The notes below the pieces were generated by a model that saw nothing but the letters and a program-made list of their open reading frames with translations, was not told the DNA's origin and made no database searches. Position numbers and translations under genes: made by a program. Shown here one piece after another: positions 1-6,310 of a DNA stretch of 13,359 nucleotides (the first letter of the stretch is position 1; each line of letters opens with the position of its first letter). This DNA is from an uncultured Clostridium sp. (GTDB lineage: Bacteria > Bacillota > Clostridia > Peptostreptococcales > Peptostreptococcaceae): positions 1-13,359 of the forward strand of contig URRU01000033.1 of the NCBI GenBank assembly GCA_900550335.1, given 5' to 3'.

Positions 1-646
1 ATAATAGAATATAGATTTAAATATAATAAATATAATTAATTGATAACATACAAACTAATTAATTAATATAATTTAAAATCAACATAAATCACAAAGCCTA
101 AAATAAAATATAAAAAAGCGCGACAGAAAGGGTGATTTTTATTCCCATTTATTATATAATACTTATAGGCTGAGATGATTTGTTTTCCAGTTATCGGCTA
201 CGAAAGTTAAATTGAATTTTGGGAAGTCAAGTTATTTTTCGTATCTAGCATGAAACAAATTAGTTTCAGCTTTTTTAATTAATAGCTCGTATAGTATGGA
301 AGTTTTAACTTATCAAATCAAAACTTATTAAATATAAGCATCGTTTGATGTTGTCTGATTATATTTGTTGACACATTCAATTTAAACCATATATGAATAA
401 TAGTCAATAAGATAGGCTATTGATATTTACGGTCAAAAAAATTACAACTTATCGAAAAAATTTATAGTAAAATTAAATTTAGAATAAAAGTATTAGAAAA
501 GACTGTAAAATAGAGAAAGTTATAGAATTGACAAGTAATAGTATGATTGTTTATTTAATGCAAAATCAATAACAAGTTAAAAGCATATAGAAAAAAAGAA
601 TAAAGAAGAACAAAGAAAAAGAAAGAAAAATAAAATTAGTAAATAA
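1..646. other. AT-rich intergenic region without protein genes
   Basis: I see no coding region here on either strand: ATG-initiated frames are closed within a few codons and there is no Shine-Dalgarno sequence with a usable start. It holds one terminator-like hairpin (247-276) with a possible promoter before it (candidate small RNA, listed separately). There are also isolated TTGACA hexamers at 368-373 and 528-533, with only poor -10 partners, so I do not call them promoters. Confidence 0.7.
155..276 (+). ncRNA. candidate small RNA or orphan leader with terminator
   Basis: A TATAAT hexamer lies at 155-160 and an intrinsic-terminator-like hairpin at 247-276. The hairpin pairs AGC, a bulged A and TGAAAC with GTTTCA and GCT around an AATTA-type loop, and runs into six T. 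A transcript starting near 167 would be about 110 nt and contains no reading frame. The -35 is poor (GTGATT at 132-137). The segment GGCTGAGATGA resembles one piece of the TPP riboswitch, but the rest of that motif is absent. The terminator is seen directly; the RNA is inference. Confidence 0.25.
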
Positions 647-677
647 AAAAGGACAGTTAATATAAGCTGTCCTTTTT
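645..677. terminator. bidirectional intrinsic terminator
   Basis: GGACAG (651-656) pairs with CTGTCC (667-672), flanked by six A on the left and five T on the right, so either strand yields a hairpin followed by a U tract. On the minus strand it closes the TSCPD gene transcript; on the plus strand it would stop any transcript from the upstream region. A second, imperfect hairpin (CCTCAG/CTGGAGG, about 693-709) lies between it and the TSCPD stop codon. Confidence 0.75.
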
Positions 678-724
678 GTATGTAGAAAATCCTCAGTTTT
701 ACTGGAGGCTTCTTTTAATTTTTA

Positions 725-973
725 TTATAAGTTTTCTTTTATTGCTTTTGAAAGCTGGTCTGGACATGATGTAGGTCTGTTTCCGCAAGTATTTCCTTCT
801 AATAAATCAGCTACATGCTGAGCATCCATACCTTCTACTAATTTAGCTATACCTTTAAGATTTCCGTTGCATCCTGCTGTGAAAACAACATTGTGTAGTT
901 TGTTGTTATCATCTATTTCGAATTCCATCATTTTGCAACATACACCGCTTGGTGTGAAAGTAACTTTTTTCAT
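725..973 (-). CDS. small TSCPD-domain protein (TIGR03905-like)
   Basis: An 82-residue cytoplasmic protein of the small TSCPD family (function unknown). The C-terminal TSCPD signature is at residues 68-72 (R-P-T-S-C-P-D context). The TSCPD domain is otherwise found at the end of some class II ribonucleotide reductases. Five cysteines stand out: a vicinal pair at 12-13 plus Cys35, Cys63 and Cys70, suggesting metal or thiol chemistry; that role is inference. The ATG start is supported by an AGGGGG ribosome site about 8 nt upstream on the minus strand. It has its own promoter-like leader (see 1013-1070) and terminator, so it is not obviously part of the prd regulon. Confidence 0.85.
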   Translation of the reverse strand: MKKVTFTPSGVCCKMMEFEIDDNNKLHNVVFTAGCNGNLKGIAKLVEGMDAQHVADLLEGNTCGNRPTSCPDQLSKAIKENL

Positions 974-1012
974 TATATTTTCCCCCTATTAAGTTAGTTT
1001 ATTCAATAAAAT

Positions 1013-1070
1013 AAGGGACAAAGTCCCTTTTTCATTTTAAGATTATAACATATATATTATTGTAGAGTAA
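1013..1070 (-). promoter_or_regulatory. promoter and leader hairpin of the TSCPD gene
   Basis: On the minus strand, TATAAT (complement of 1042-1047) lies 17 bp from a weak -35, TTACTC (complement of 1065-1070). The predicted start is near 1035. The leader then begins almost at once with a perfect 7-bp hairpin, AAGGGAC/GTCCCTT (1013-1019 with 1023-1029, loop of 3). The hairpin has a T-rich stretch on both sides, so it may instead be a bidirectional terminator ending the DUF4364 transcript. Which of these holds cannot be decided from sequence. Confidence 0.4.
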
Positions 1071-1087
1071 ATAGTTAAAAAGCAACC

Positions 1088-1135
1088 TTTTAATAGTATT
1101 AATTTTTAATAGTATTAATTTTTAATAGTATTAAT
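1088..1135. repeat. three tandem 16-bp repeats
   Basis: The unit TTTTAATAGTATTAAT occurs three times head to tail without a mismatch (1088-1103, 1104-1119, 1120-1135). Each unit contains an odd-length palindrome, TTAATA-G-TATTAA. The array sits between the end of the DUF4364 gene and the promoter-like site of the TSCPD gene. It could be a protein-binding array or simply slipped AT-rich DNA. Confidence 0.9.
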
Positions 1136-1196
1136 TTATTTTTTGCTATCATTTAAGGTTAGCTTATAACGGTATTAGTTTACTTTTTATTAAGTA

Positions 1197-1736
1197 TTAA
1201 TTTTCTCTTTTTTCTATTAAAAGAGAAATTATCTCTGTATACATTTCAGAAGCGTTTTTCTTCCAATTATTACAGATGCTATTTGCCTGTTTTTCTGATG
1301 AAACGTTTAAATTTAAGTCTATAAGATTTGACTGATCCTCAACAACCCTTAAATTTACTATATATTCGTTATCACTTTGTTTTACAAAGCTAGATTTTAT
1401 CTGAGTATCTGCAAGGAGATTTCCTTTATTATCACAGATATATTTATCAACCTTATCCATTACAGTCTCTGGTATTCTCGAAACAAAGTAATCGTGCGAT
1501 TCTTCACCGTTTAATGTAAGAGTATAATACTCTCTACCAGATTCTTTGTATGTTGTTATAAGCTTGCTGTCGGTTAATTCTGAAAGTAGAGATTGAAGAG
1601 AAAAATAATTCATCATCTCTGTATCTAGTACAACCTGAGTTATTTGAGAATTTGTTAAAGGCATATTTGCCTTCTTTAATATATGTAAAATCAAAAGCTT
1701 ATGATATATAATTTCTTCTGACGAGTTTTCGAACAT
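1197..1736 (-). CDS. DUF4364 family protein, winged-helix-like
   Basis: A protein of about 179 residues that I recognise as the DUF4364 family, widespread in Clostridia and of unknown function. The first half (about residues 10-90, beginning near E-I-I-Y-H-K-L-L-I-L) looks like a winged-helix DNA-binding fold of the PadR/MarR kind, with helix-rich sequence followed by a wing-like Y-Y-T-L-T-L-N strand. The second half is an uncharacterised alpha/beta domain. A GTG codon at 1754 would add six residues, but GGGAG at 1744-1748 is correctly placed for the ATG at 1734-1736, so I chose the latter. It is transcribed divergently from prdR and shares a 211-bp intergenic region with it. A TATAAT-like element (complement of 1767-1772) has no good -35. 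A link to proline metabolism is not shown. Confidence 0.8.
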   Translation of the reverse strand: MFENSSEEIIYHKLLILHILKKANMPLTNSQITQVVLDTEMMNYFSLQSLLSELTDSKLITTYKESGREYYTLTLNGEESHDYFVSRIPETVMDKVDKYICDNKGNLLADTQIKSSFVKQSDNEYIVNLRVVEDQSNLIDLNLNVSSEKQANSICNNWKKNASEMYTEIISLLIEKREN

Positions 1737-1847
1737 TTTACCACTCCCTATCACAAAGTATATAATATTATATTAAACTAAAACTGGGTAAATTTAAAGA
1801 GAATTTACATATTTTTAAATTGGATAACACATAAGATAGCATTTAAT

Positions 1848-1858
1848 TGTGATATAAT
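1848..1858 (+). promoter_or_regulatory. extended -10 promoter candidate for prdR
   Basis: TATAAT at 1853-1858 is preceded by TG-A (TGn extended -10). The -35 position (about 1830-1835) is poor. The predicted leader is about 83 nt to the prdR ATG. No sigma-54 signature is seen here, fitting constitutive or separately controlled prdR expression. Confidence 0.4.
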
Positions 1859-1947
1859 TAAAAGAAGAAAAAGTTGAGAGGAAATTGTAATTAAAAAAGT
1901 CTACGTGGTGAGTTAATAGAGTGAGTGTAGATTGGAAAGGAGCGGAT

Positions 1948-3702
1948 ATGTTTTCTATACCAGAACTTAAAAAAGTTGAAGATGTTATGGATATAACATT
2001 TAACACTATAAATGAAGAAGAGCCTGTAAAAACAGTCGTCAGTGAAATTATAAAATCTAATAAAAAGACTCTTATAGTTACAGACGAATTTGGAAATATG
2101 AGCGGTGTTATTTCGATGACAGATATACACAACTTAGGGCTGTTAAACTCTGGAAATGAAAATATAAAAATAAAGGATATAATGAAGAAAAAAATTATAT
2201 CCGTAGAAAAAGGTACTTTGCTAGATGAATGTAGAGACCTTATGATAAAGGAAAATATAGGGATTTTACCTGTTTTAGAAGACGGAAAGGTCGCTGGAAT
2301 TTTGAGACAGGAGCATATAAGAGACTACCTTTATATGCAGCTTGAGGATTATGGAATAACTTTAAAGTATATAATTGGACAAATTAAAGAAGGAATATGT
2401 GCGGTAAATGATGAGGGAATAGTTATACTTTGGAATAATTTTATGGAGCAAAGATACGATATAAAATCAGAGGATATAGTAGGAAAGCACATAAGTAATT
2501 TTCTAGAGGATACTGTTTGTGAGATGGTTCTTAGAAGAAGGATAGGTATAAGTGATGTATATTCAACACATAAGAAGCAAGACATGTATGGTCTTGTTCA
2601 TGCAAACCCTATTTTCTTTGGAGGAGAGTTTGTAGGGGTTGTATGTACAGAGCTAGATATTACAGAGGCTAGAAACTTATCTTTTGAACTTGAAAAGACA
2701 AATGAAAAGCTTAAATACTTTCAGGATGAGGTGAAAAACCTATCTAGTGGTATATTTGAAAAGATTTTAGGAAAGAGTGATAAGATAGAAAAAGCAAAGG
2801 CTATTGCTAAACAGGTTGCAAAAACTAGCAGTAGTATATTTATTTGGGGAGAAAGTGGTACAGGTAAGGAAGTGTTCTCTAGGGCTATACACGAGCAGAG
2901 TGGTAGAAAAGGAGCCTTTGTTCCTGTAAACTGCAGTGCAATCCCAGCAGAATTATTTGAAAGTGAGTTCTTTGGATATGAGTCTGGAGCATTCACTGGA
3001 GCCAATAAAAAAGGTAAGAGTGGTATTTTTGAATTGGCAAAGGATGGGACAGTTTTCTTAGATGAAATTGCAGACCTTCCTTTAAATATGCAGGCAAAAC
3101 TTCTGAGAGTCCTTCAAGAAAAGGAAGTAAGAAGAGTCGGTGGAGAAAAAACAATTAAAATAAATCCTAGAATTATCTCTGCAACCAACAAAGACCTTGA
3201 AAAAATGGTCAAAGAAGAAAAGTTTAGAGAGGATTTATATTATAGATTAAATGTAGTTGAGATACAAATCCCTCCTTTAAGAGAGAGAAAAGAGGATATA
3301 GGAATATTACTTCATTATTTCTTGGACGAGATGTGCAGAGAAAATGCTAGACCTCCTCTAACTTTAAGCAAAGAAGCTTATAAGATTTTAGAAAACTATA
3401 GATGGAAGGGAAATATAAGAGAGTTAAAAAATACTGTAGAAAATATGGTTGTATTATCAGATTCTTCTATTATAGAAAAGGATGCAATACCTAATTATAT
3501 AGTAGAAAGTTCAAAATCTGACATTGAAGAGGAAGAGTATCCTCTAGATCTTACAGCAGCTACAGAAAAGTTAGAAATAAAAAATATAAAAAAAGCTTTG
3601 GAGATGTCGAATGGAAATAAAGCAAAAGCAGCAAAAATTTTAAATATACCTAGGACAACTCTATATTATAAGTTAGATTTGTATGGAATTAATGCTAAAT
3701 AG
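1948..3702 (+). CDS. prdR: sigma-54-dependent regulator of proline reductase, PrdR
   Basis: An enhancer-binding activator that works with sigma-54 RNA polymerase; in C. difficile PrdR activates prd genes in response to proline. Domains in order (584 residues): two CBS repeats (about 9-130); a PAS domain (about 137-238, with I-K-E-G-I-C-A-V-N-D-E-G); a coiled linker; a AAA+ sigma-54 interaction domain (about 270-500) with Walker A GESGTGKE at 301-308, the sigma-54 contact loop GAFTGA at 347-352 and Walker B FLDE at 370-373; and a Fis-type helix-turn-helix (about 554-581, N-K-A-K-A-A-K-I-L-N-I-P-R-T-T-L-Y). The reading frame opens at a GTG at 1921, but AAAGGAG (1936-1942) sits five bases before the ATG at 1948, which I take as the start. 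The paired CBS domains suggest nucleotide or energy sensing on top of the PAS signal; that is inference. It stands immediately upstream of the prdC control region, its probable target. Confidence 0.92.
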   Translation: MFSIPELKKVEDVMDITFNTINEEEPVKTVVSEIIKSNKKTLIVTDEFGNMSGVISMTDIHNLGLLNSGNENIKIKDIMKKKIISVEKGTLLDECRDLMIKENIGILPVLEDGKVAGILRQEHIRDYLYMQLEDYGITLKYIIGQIKEGICAVNDEGIVILWNNFMEQRYDIKSEDIVGKHISNFLEDTVCEMVLRRRIGISDVYSTHKKQDMYGLVHANPIFFGGEFVGVVCTELDITEARNLSFELEKTNEKLKYFQDEVKNLSSGIFEKILGKSDKIEKAKAIAKQVAKTSSSIFIWGESGTGKEVFSRAIHEQSGRKGAFVPVNCSAIPAELFESEFFGYESGAFTGANKKGKSGIFELAKDGTVFLDEIADLPLNMQAKLLRVLQEKEVRRVGGEKTIKINPRIISATNKDLEKMVKEEKFREDLYYRLNVVEIQIPPLRERKEDIGILLHYFLDEMCRENARPPLTLSKEAYKILENYRWKGNIRELKNTVENMVVLSDSSIIEKDAIPNYIVESSKSDIEEEEYPLDLTAATEKLEIKNIKKALEMSNGNKAKAAKILNIPRTTLYYKLDLYGINAK

Positions 3703-3808
3703 TAAAGCTTATAAAAATTTTATATTTTGTTAATAGAATTGATAGAATAATAAGAAAACTATAAAAAAAAGCTATAATAAAATAATTTTACTAAAATCTA
3801 TATAATAA

Positions 3809-3824
3809 TGTCGAGTTTTTGACT
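3809..3824 (+). promoter_or_regulatory. putative PrdR enhancer element 1 (TGTC-N8-GAC)
   Basis: TGTCGAGTTTTTGACT: a TGTC half-site, eight bases, then GAC. It starts 19 bp before element 2, about two helical turns, on the same face of the DNA. Assignment to PrdR is inference from position and repetition. Confidence 0.5.
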
Positions 3825-3827
3825 TTA

Positions 3828-3843
3828 TGTCTAAATTTCGACG
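3828..3843 (+). promoter_or_regulatory. putative PrdR enhancer element 2 (TGTC-N8-GAC)
   Basis: TGTCTAAATTTCGACG, same spacing as element 1. Read on the opposite strand it resembles element 3 (TGTCGAAAAATAGACA) at most positions, so the three form a consistent dyad family. Confidence 0.5.
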
Positions 3844-3929
3844 AAAGTTATATAATTATCTAACAAATAGCTGAAAATAGGCAACTATTGTATGTTGAAT
3901 ATAAAAAATAAGTGATAAAATTATAAAAA

Positions 3930-3945
3930 TGTCGAAAAATAGACA
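3930..3945 (+). promoter_or_regulatory. putative PrdR enhancer element 3 (TGTC-N8-GACA)
   Basis: TGTCGAAAAATAGACA is the most symmetric of the three (TGTC...GACA, perfect half-sites). Its centre is about 128 bp upstream of the sigma-54 -24 element, a usual enhancer distance for this activator class. Confidence 0.55.
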
Positions 3946-3955
3946 TAAAATGAGT

Positions 3956-3993
3956 TGAAAACGCTTGTAATTGTCACTTGAAATTGTTATAAT
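3956..3993 (+). promoter_or_regulatory. sigma-A-like promoter overlapped by a cre-like CcpA site
   Basis: TGAAAACGCTTGTA (3956-3969) matches the Bacillus cre consensus TGWAARCGYTWNCW at 13 of 14 positions. It overlaps TTGTAA (3965-3970), which is 17 bp from TATAAT (3988-3993), a well-formed sigma-A promoter. CcpA bound here would cover the -35. This would give a second, longer prdC transcript starting near 4000 and repressed by glucose. CcpA control of prd genes is reported in C. difficile; the site here is read from sequence only. Confidence 0.5.
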
Positions 3994-4064
3994 AAAGTTA
4001 AAGATGGAACTAAAGATTGAGTAATTCCAATGACACTATAGAAAAAAACATTAGTTGAAAACTT

Positions 4065-4080
4065 TGGCATAGGAATTGCT
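4065..4080 (+). promoter_or_regulatory. sigma-54 (-24/-12) promoter of prdC
   Basis: TGGCAT (4065-4070), five bases, then TTGCT (4076-4080). The invariant GG and GC are separated by exactly 10 bp, matching consensus TGGCAC-N5-TTGCW at nearly every position. Transcription should start near 4091, leaving a leader of about 32 nt with a GGGGGTGA ribosome site. This is the element that PrdR is expected to activate. Confidence 0.85.
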
Positions 4081-4122
4081 TATAATTAATAGTGCGACAG
4101 ATTAATATGGGGGTGATTTAAT

Positions 4123-5415
4123 ATGGTACTTAGATTAGAACTAAGACAGCATGTTGGTGCTCCTTGCCGGCCTATAGTAAGTGTTGGGGAACATGTAAAA
4201 AAAGGTCAGCTAATAGCAGAACCAACAGGTCTAGGTGCTAACATCCATTCTTCTGTATACGGAACAGTTAAAGATATAACTGAAACAGCTATACTTATAG
4301 AAGCGGATGAAGAACAGCCTGAAGAATTCGTTAAGATAAAAGATACAGAATCTAATCTTGACGCAATAATAGAAGCAGGTGTTGTTGGAGCAGGTGGGGC
4401 AGGATTCCCAGCTGGTATAAAATTTAAAGGTGATATAGAAGGTGGTTACGTAATAGTAAACGCAGCTGAATGTGAACCTATACTTGCACATAATATGGCA
4501 TATATAGAAGATCACGCAGAAGAGTTAGTAAGAGGACTTAAATATCTTCTTGAAATAACTAAAGCTGCTAAAGGTTACATAGCTATAAAACCTCATCACA
4601 CAAAACAGCTTTTAGCTCTAGGAAAAGCAACTAAAAACGAAGATAATATAGAAATAAAATATCTTCCAAATATGTATCCAGCAGGAGATGAAAGAGTTAT
4701 AGTTAGAGAATTACTAGGAGTTGAACTTGAACCAGGTCAGCTTCCAAGTGTAGCAAAAGCTATAATATCAAACGTTGAAACTGTGAAAAATGTAGTTGCA
4801 GCTATAGAAGAAAGAAGACCAGTTATAACTAAAGATTTAACAGTTGCTGGTAGAGTAAAAGATGAAAGTGCTCAGACTGGTAGAGTATTCTTAAACGTTC
4901 CAATAGGAATGCCAATAAGCTACTTCATAGACCAGTGTGGTGGAATATTAGAACCATATGGTGAAATAGTTCTTGGTGGGCCTTTCACAGGTAAACACGG
5001 AGAATTAGATTCACCTGTAACAAAAACTTTAGGTGGTATAATCGTGTCTATGCCATTAATACAGGAAAAAAGAAAATTAGGAATCATCTGCTGTGAATGT
5101 GGAGCTCAGGAAGCAAGACTACACGAAATAGCTTCTCTTATGAATGCAGAAATAGTTGCAGAAGAAAGATGTAAGAGAATGACAGATGATGGTAGAGGAA
5201 GATATAGATGTTCACTTCCTGGTATGTGTCCAGGACAGGCAGAAACAGTTCTTAAACTTAAGAGTCAGGGTGCAGAAGCGTTACTAATAAGTAACTGCGA
5301 AGACTGAACAAACACAGTTATGCAAGTGGCACCTAGGTTAGGATTGCCTGTATATCACAGTACAGATCATTCATTAAGAGCAGGCGGACATAGATTATAC
5401 AGAAGAAAAAAATAA
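4123..5415 (+). CDS. prdC: PrdC, RnfC-like selenoprotein electron donor (in-frame UGA = Sec)
   Basis: A 430-residue protein that is thought to deliver electrons to proline reductase. TGA at 5305-5307 is read as selenocysteine 395: the frame continues 35 codons beyond it to TAA at 5413-5415, and the context Cys392-Glu-Asp-Sec395 is a CxxU redox motif. Domains: an N-terminal barrel-sandwich region (about 1-60, G-E-H-V-K-K-G-Q); an RnfC/Nqo1-like flavin-binding region (GAGGAGFP at 89-96, NAAECEP at 113-119); an SLBB-like region (about 235-290); and a cysteine-rich C-terminal domain (Cys323, 324, 326, 350, 363, 369) carrying the CxxU. The ferredoxin-type CxxCxxCxxxC clusters of true RnfC are absent. 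It is the first gene after the sigma-54 promoter. A hairpin just after the UGA fits a bacterial SECIS element. An annotation that stops at 5307 would be wrong. Confidence 0.93.
5328..5348 (+). promoter_or_regulatory. candidate SECIS element of prdC
   Basis: Starting 20 nt after the UGA: GGCA pairs with TGCC (5345-5348), CCTA pairs with TAGG (5339-5342), the apical loop is GGT, and two bases bulge on the 3' side. A GGU-type apical loop is what bacterial SelB recognition favours, and the distance from the UGA is in the usual range. Confidence 0.6.
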
Positions 5416-5420
5416 AACAA

Positions 5421-5440
5421 ATCTTATAATCTAATAAGAT
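5421..5440 (+). other. intercistronic hairpin, prdC / module gene
   Basis: Perfect 7-bp stem ATCTTAT/ATAAGAT with a 6-base loop, six bases after the prdC stop and before the next ribosome site (GGGGG at 5449-5453). There is no T tract, so an RNA processing or stability element is more likely than a terminator. Confidence 0.5.
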
Positions 5441-5462
5441 AGTAAACAGGGGGTTTATTATT

Positions 5463-5706
5463 ATGTCTATAACAATCGAAACAGCAAAAGCTCATGCAAA
5501 TGATCCAGCAGTTACATGCTGCAGATTTGAAGAAGGAACAGTAGTTGAACCAGCTAATCTAGAAGATCCAGCTATATTCCCAGATTTAGTTGAATCAGGA
5601 TTACTAGTTCTTCCAGAAAATACATTAACAATAGGACAGATTTTAGGAGCTAAATTAACTAAAACTTGTGATGCTTTAACAGCACTTACTCCAGACAATG
5701 CTGAAG
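5463..5706 (+). repeat. direct repeat, copy 1 (module gene 5' end)
   Basis: This aligns codon for codon, without gaps, to 6067-6310 (offset 604 bp). It includes a 39-nt stretch (5565-5603 against 6169-6207) with no difference, even at third codon positions. This indicates recent duplication or ongoing gene conversion, and it is a possible substrate for deletion by recombination. Confidence 0.9.
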
Positions 5707-5903
5707 GATTCTCTGCAGGAGAAGAAGAAGCAGCTGAAGAAGAAGTTGAAGTTGTAGAAAGCGAAATAGTAGAATCTAATCCAGTTGCTTCAGCAGCAAC
5801 AACAGTAAGTGTAAGTTCTGGATATTTAAAACTTCACATAGGGGAAGGAAAAGATATAGACTTACAGATTCCATTAGGTGTAGCAGCAGCTATGGAATTA
5901 TAA
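5463..5903 (+). CDS. free-standing copy of the PrdA N-terminal module
   Basis: A 146-residue protein matching residues 1-140 of the adjacent PrdA at identical numbering: only 8 of the first 86 residues differ, a low-identity acidic/Ala-rich linker follows (87-119), and the strand-like motif K-L-H-I-G-E-G-K-D-I at 123-132 is shared. It ends right after that motif, so it lacks all of the catalytic PrdA core. Both copies keep a vicinal cysteine pair (Cys19-Cys20 in T-C-C-R-F-E). I recall a similar gene in the C. difficile prd cluster annotated as a surface protein, but no signal peptide is seen here. Start ATG follows GGGGG with 9-base spacing. Function is unknown; candidates are an assembly partner, an electron-relay subunit or a competitor for PrdA contacts. 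Confidence 0.9.
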   Translation: MSITIETAKAHANDPAVTCCRFEEGTVVEPANLEDPAIFPDLVESGLLVLPENTLTIGQILGAKLTKTCDALTALTPDNAEGFSAGEEEAAEEEVEVVESEIVESNPVASAATTVSVSSGYLKLHIGEGKDIDLQIPLGVAAAMEL

Positions 5904-5956
5904 TAACCAAGTGAATTATTAAAATTCAAATATATATACAAAAACATAGTAATCTA

Positions 5957-5980
5957 CCGGTGCTCTAAAAAGAGCACCGG
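5957..5980 (+). other. strong intercistronic hairpin upstream of prdA
   Basis: CCGGTGCTCT (5957-5966), AAAA loop, AGAGCACCGG (5971-5980): a perfect 10-bp GC-rich stem in otherwise very AT-rich DNA, followed by ATAATC and not by T residues. It cannot be a standard intrinsic terminator. An RNA processing or protection element that raises prdA message relative to prdC is the likeliest reading. Confidence 0.75.
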
Positions 5981-6066
5981 ATAATCAAAGTACAAGTTGC
6001 TTATTACAAAAGAGTGCTTGAACTCAGATTAGATAAAAAAAATAAAATTTTAGGAGGTATTTTGCT

Positions 6067-6310
6067 ATGTCAATAACTGTAGAAACAGCTCAGGCCCACG
6101 CTAATGACCCAGCAGTAACATGCTGCAGATTCGAAGCAGGGACAGTGGTAGAACCAGCTAACTTAGAGGATCCAGCTATATTCCCAGATTTAGTTGAATC
6201 AGGATTATTAGTTTTACCAGAAAATACATTAACAATAGGACAGGTTTTAGGTGCTAAATTAACAGCAACTTTAGATGCTTTATCAGCTATAACTCCAGAT
6301 AACGCTGAAG
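6067..6310 (+). repeat. direct repeat, copy 2 (5' end of prdA)
   Basis: Partner of 5463-5706. The two copies are separated by the divergent linker part of the module gene and a 163-bp spacer. Confidence 0.9.

Larger units (their letters stand above)
3703..4122 (+). promoter_or_regulatory. prd operon control region
   Basis: The 420 bp between prdR and prdC hold no reading frame but carry a layered set of signals, listed separately: three TGTC-N8-GAC elements, a cre-like site, a sigma-A-like promoter and a sigma-54 promoter. A CodY-like box (AAATAGCTGAAAATA at 3865-3879, 11 of 15 matches to AATTTTCWGAAAATT) is also present, but such matches are common in AT-rich DNA. No clear prdR terminator is visible, so readthrough from prdR into prdC is possible. 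Confidence 0.7.

Noticed and set aside
167..205. TPP riboswitch (GGCTGAGATGA segment)
   Set aside because: Only one of the conserved segments is present; the ACCTGA-type partner and the closing stem are missing, and no thiamine gene follows.
3727..3993. Rex operator candidates (TTGTTAA at 3727-3733, TTGTTATAAT near 3984)
   Set aside because: Each has only one acceptable half-site at the spacing expected for Rex; such half-sites are common in AT-rich DNA.
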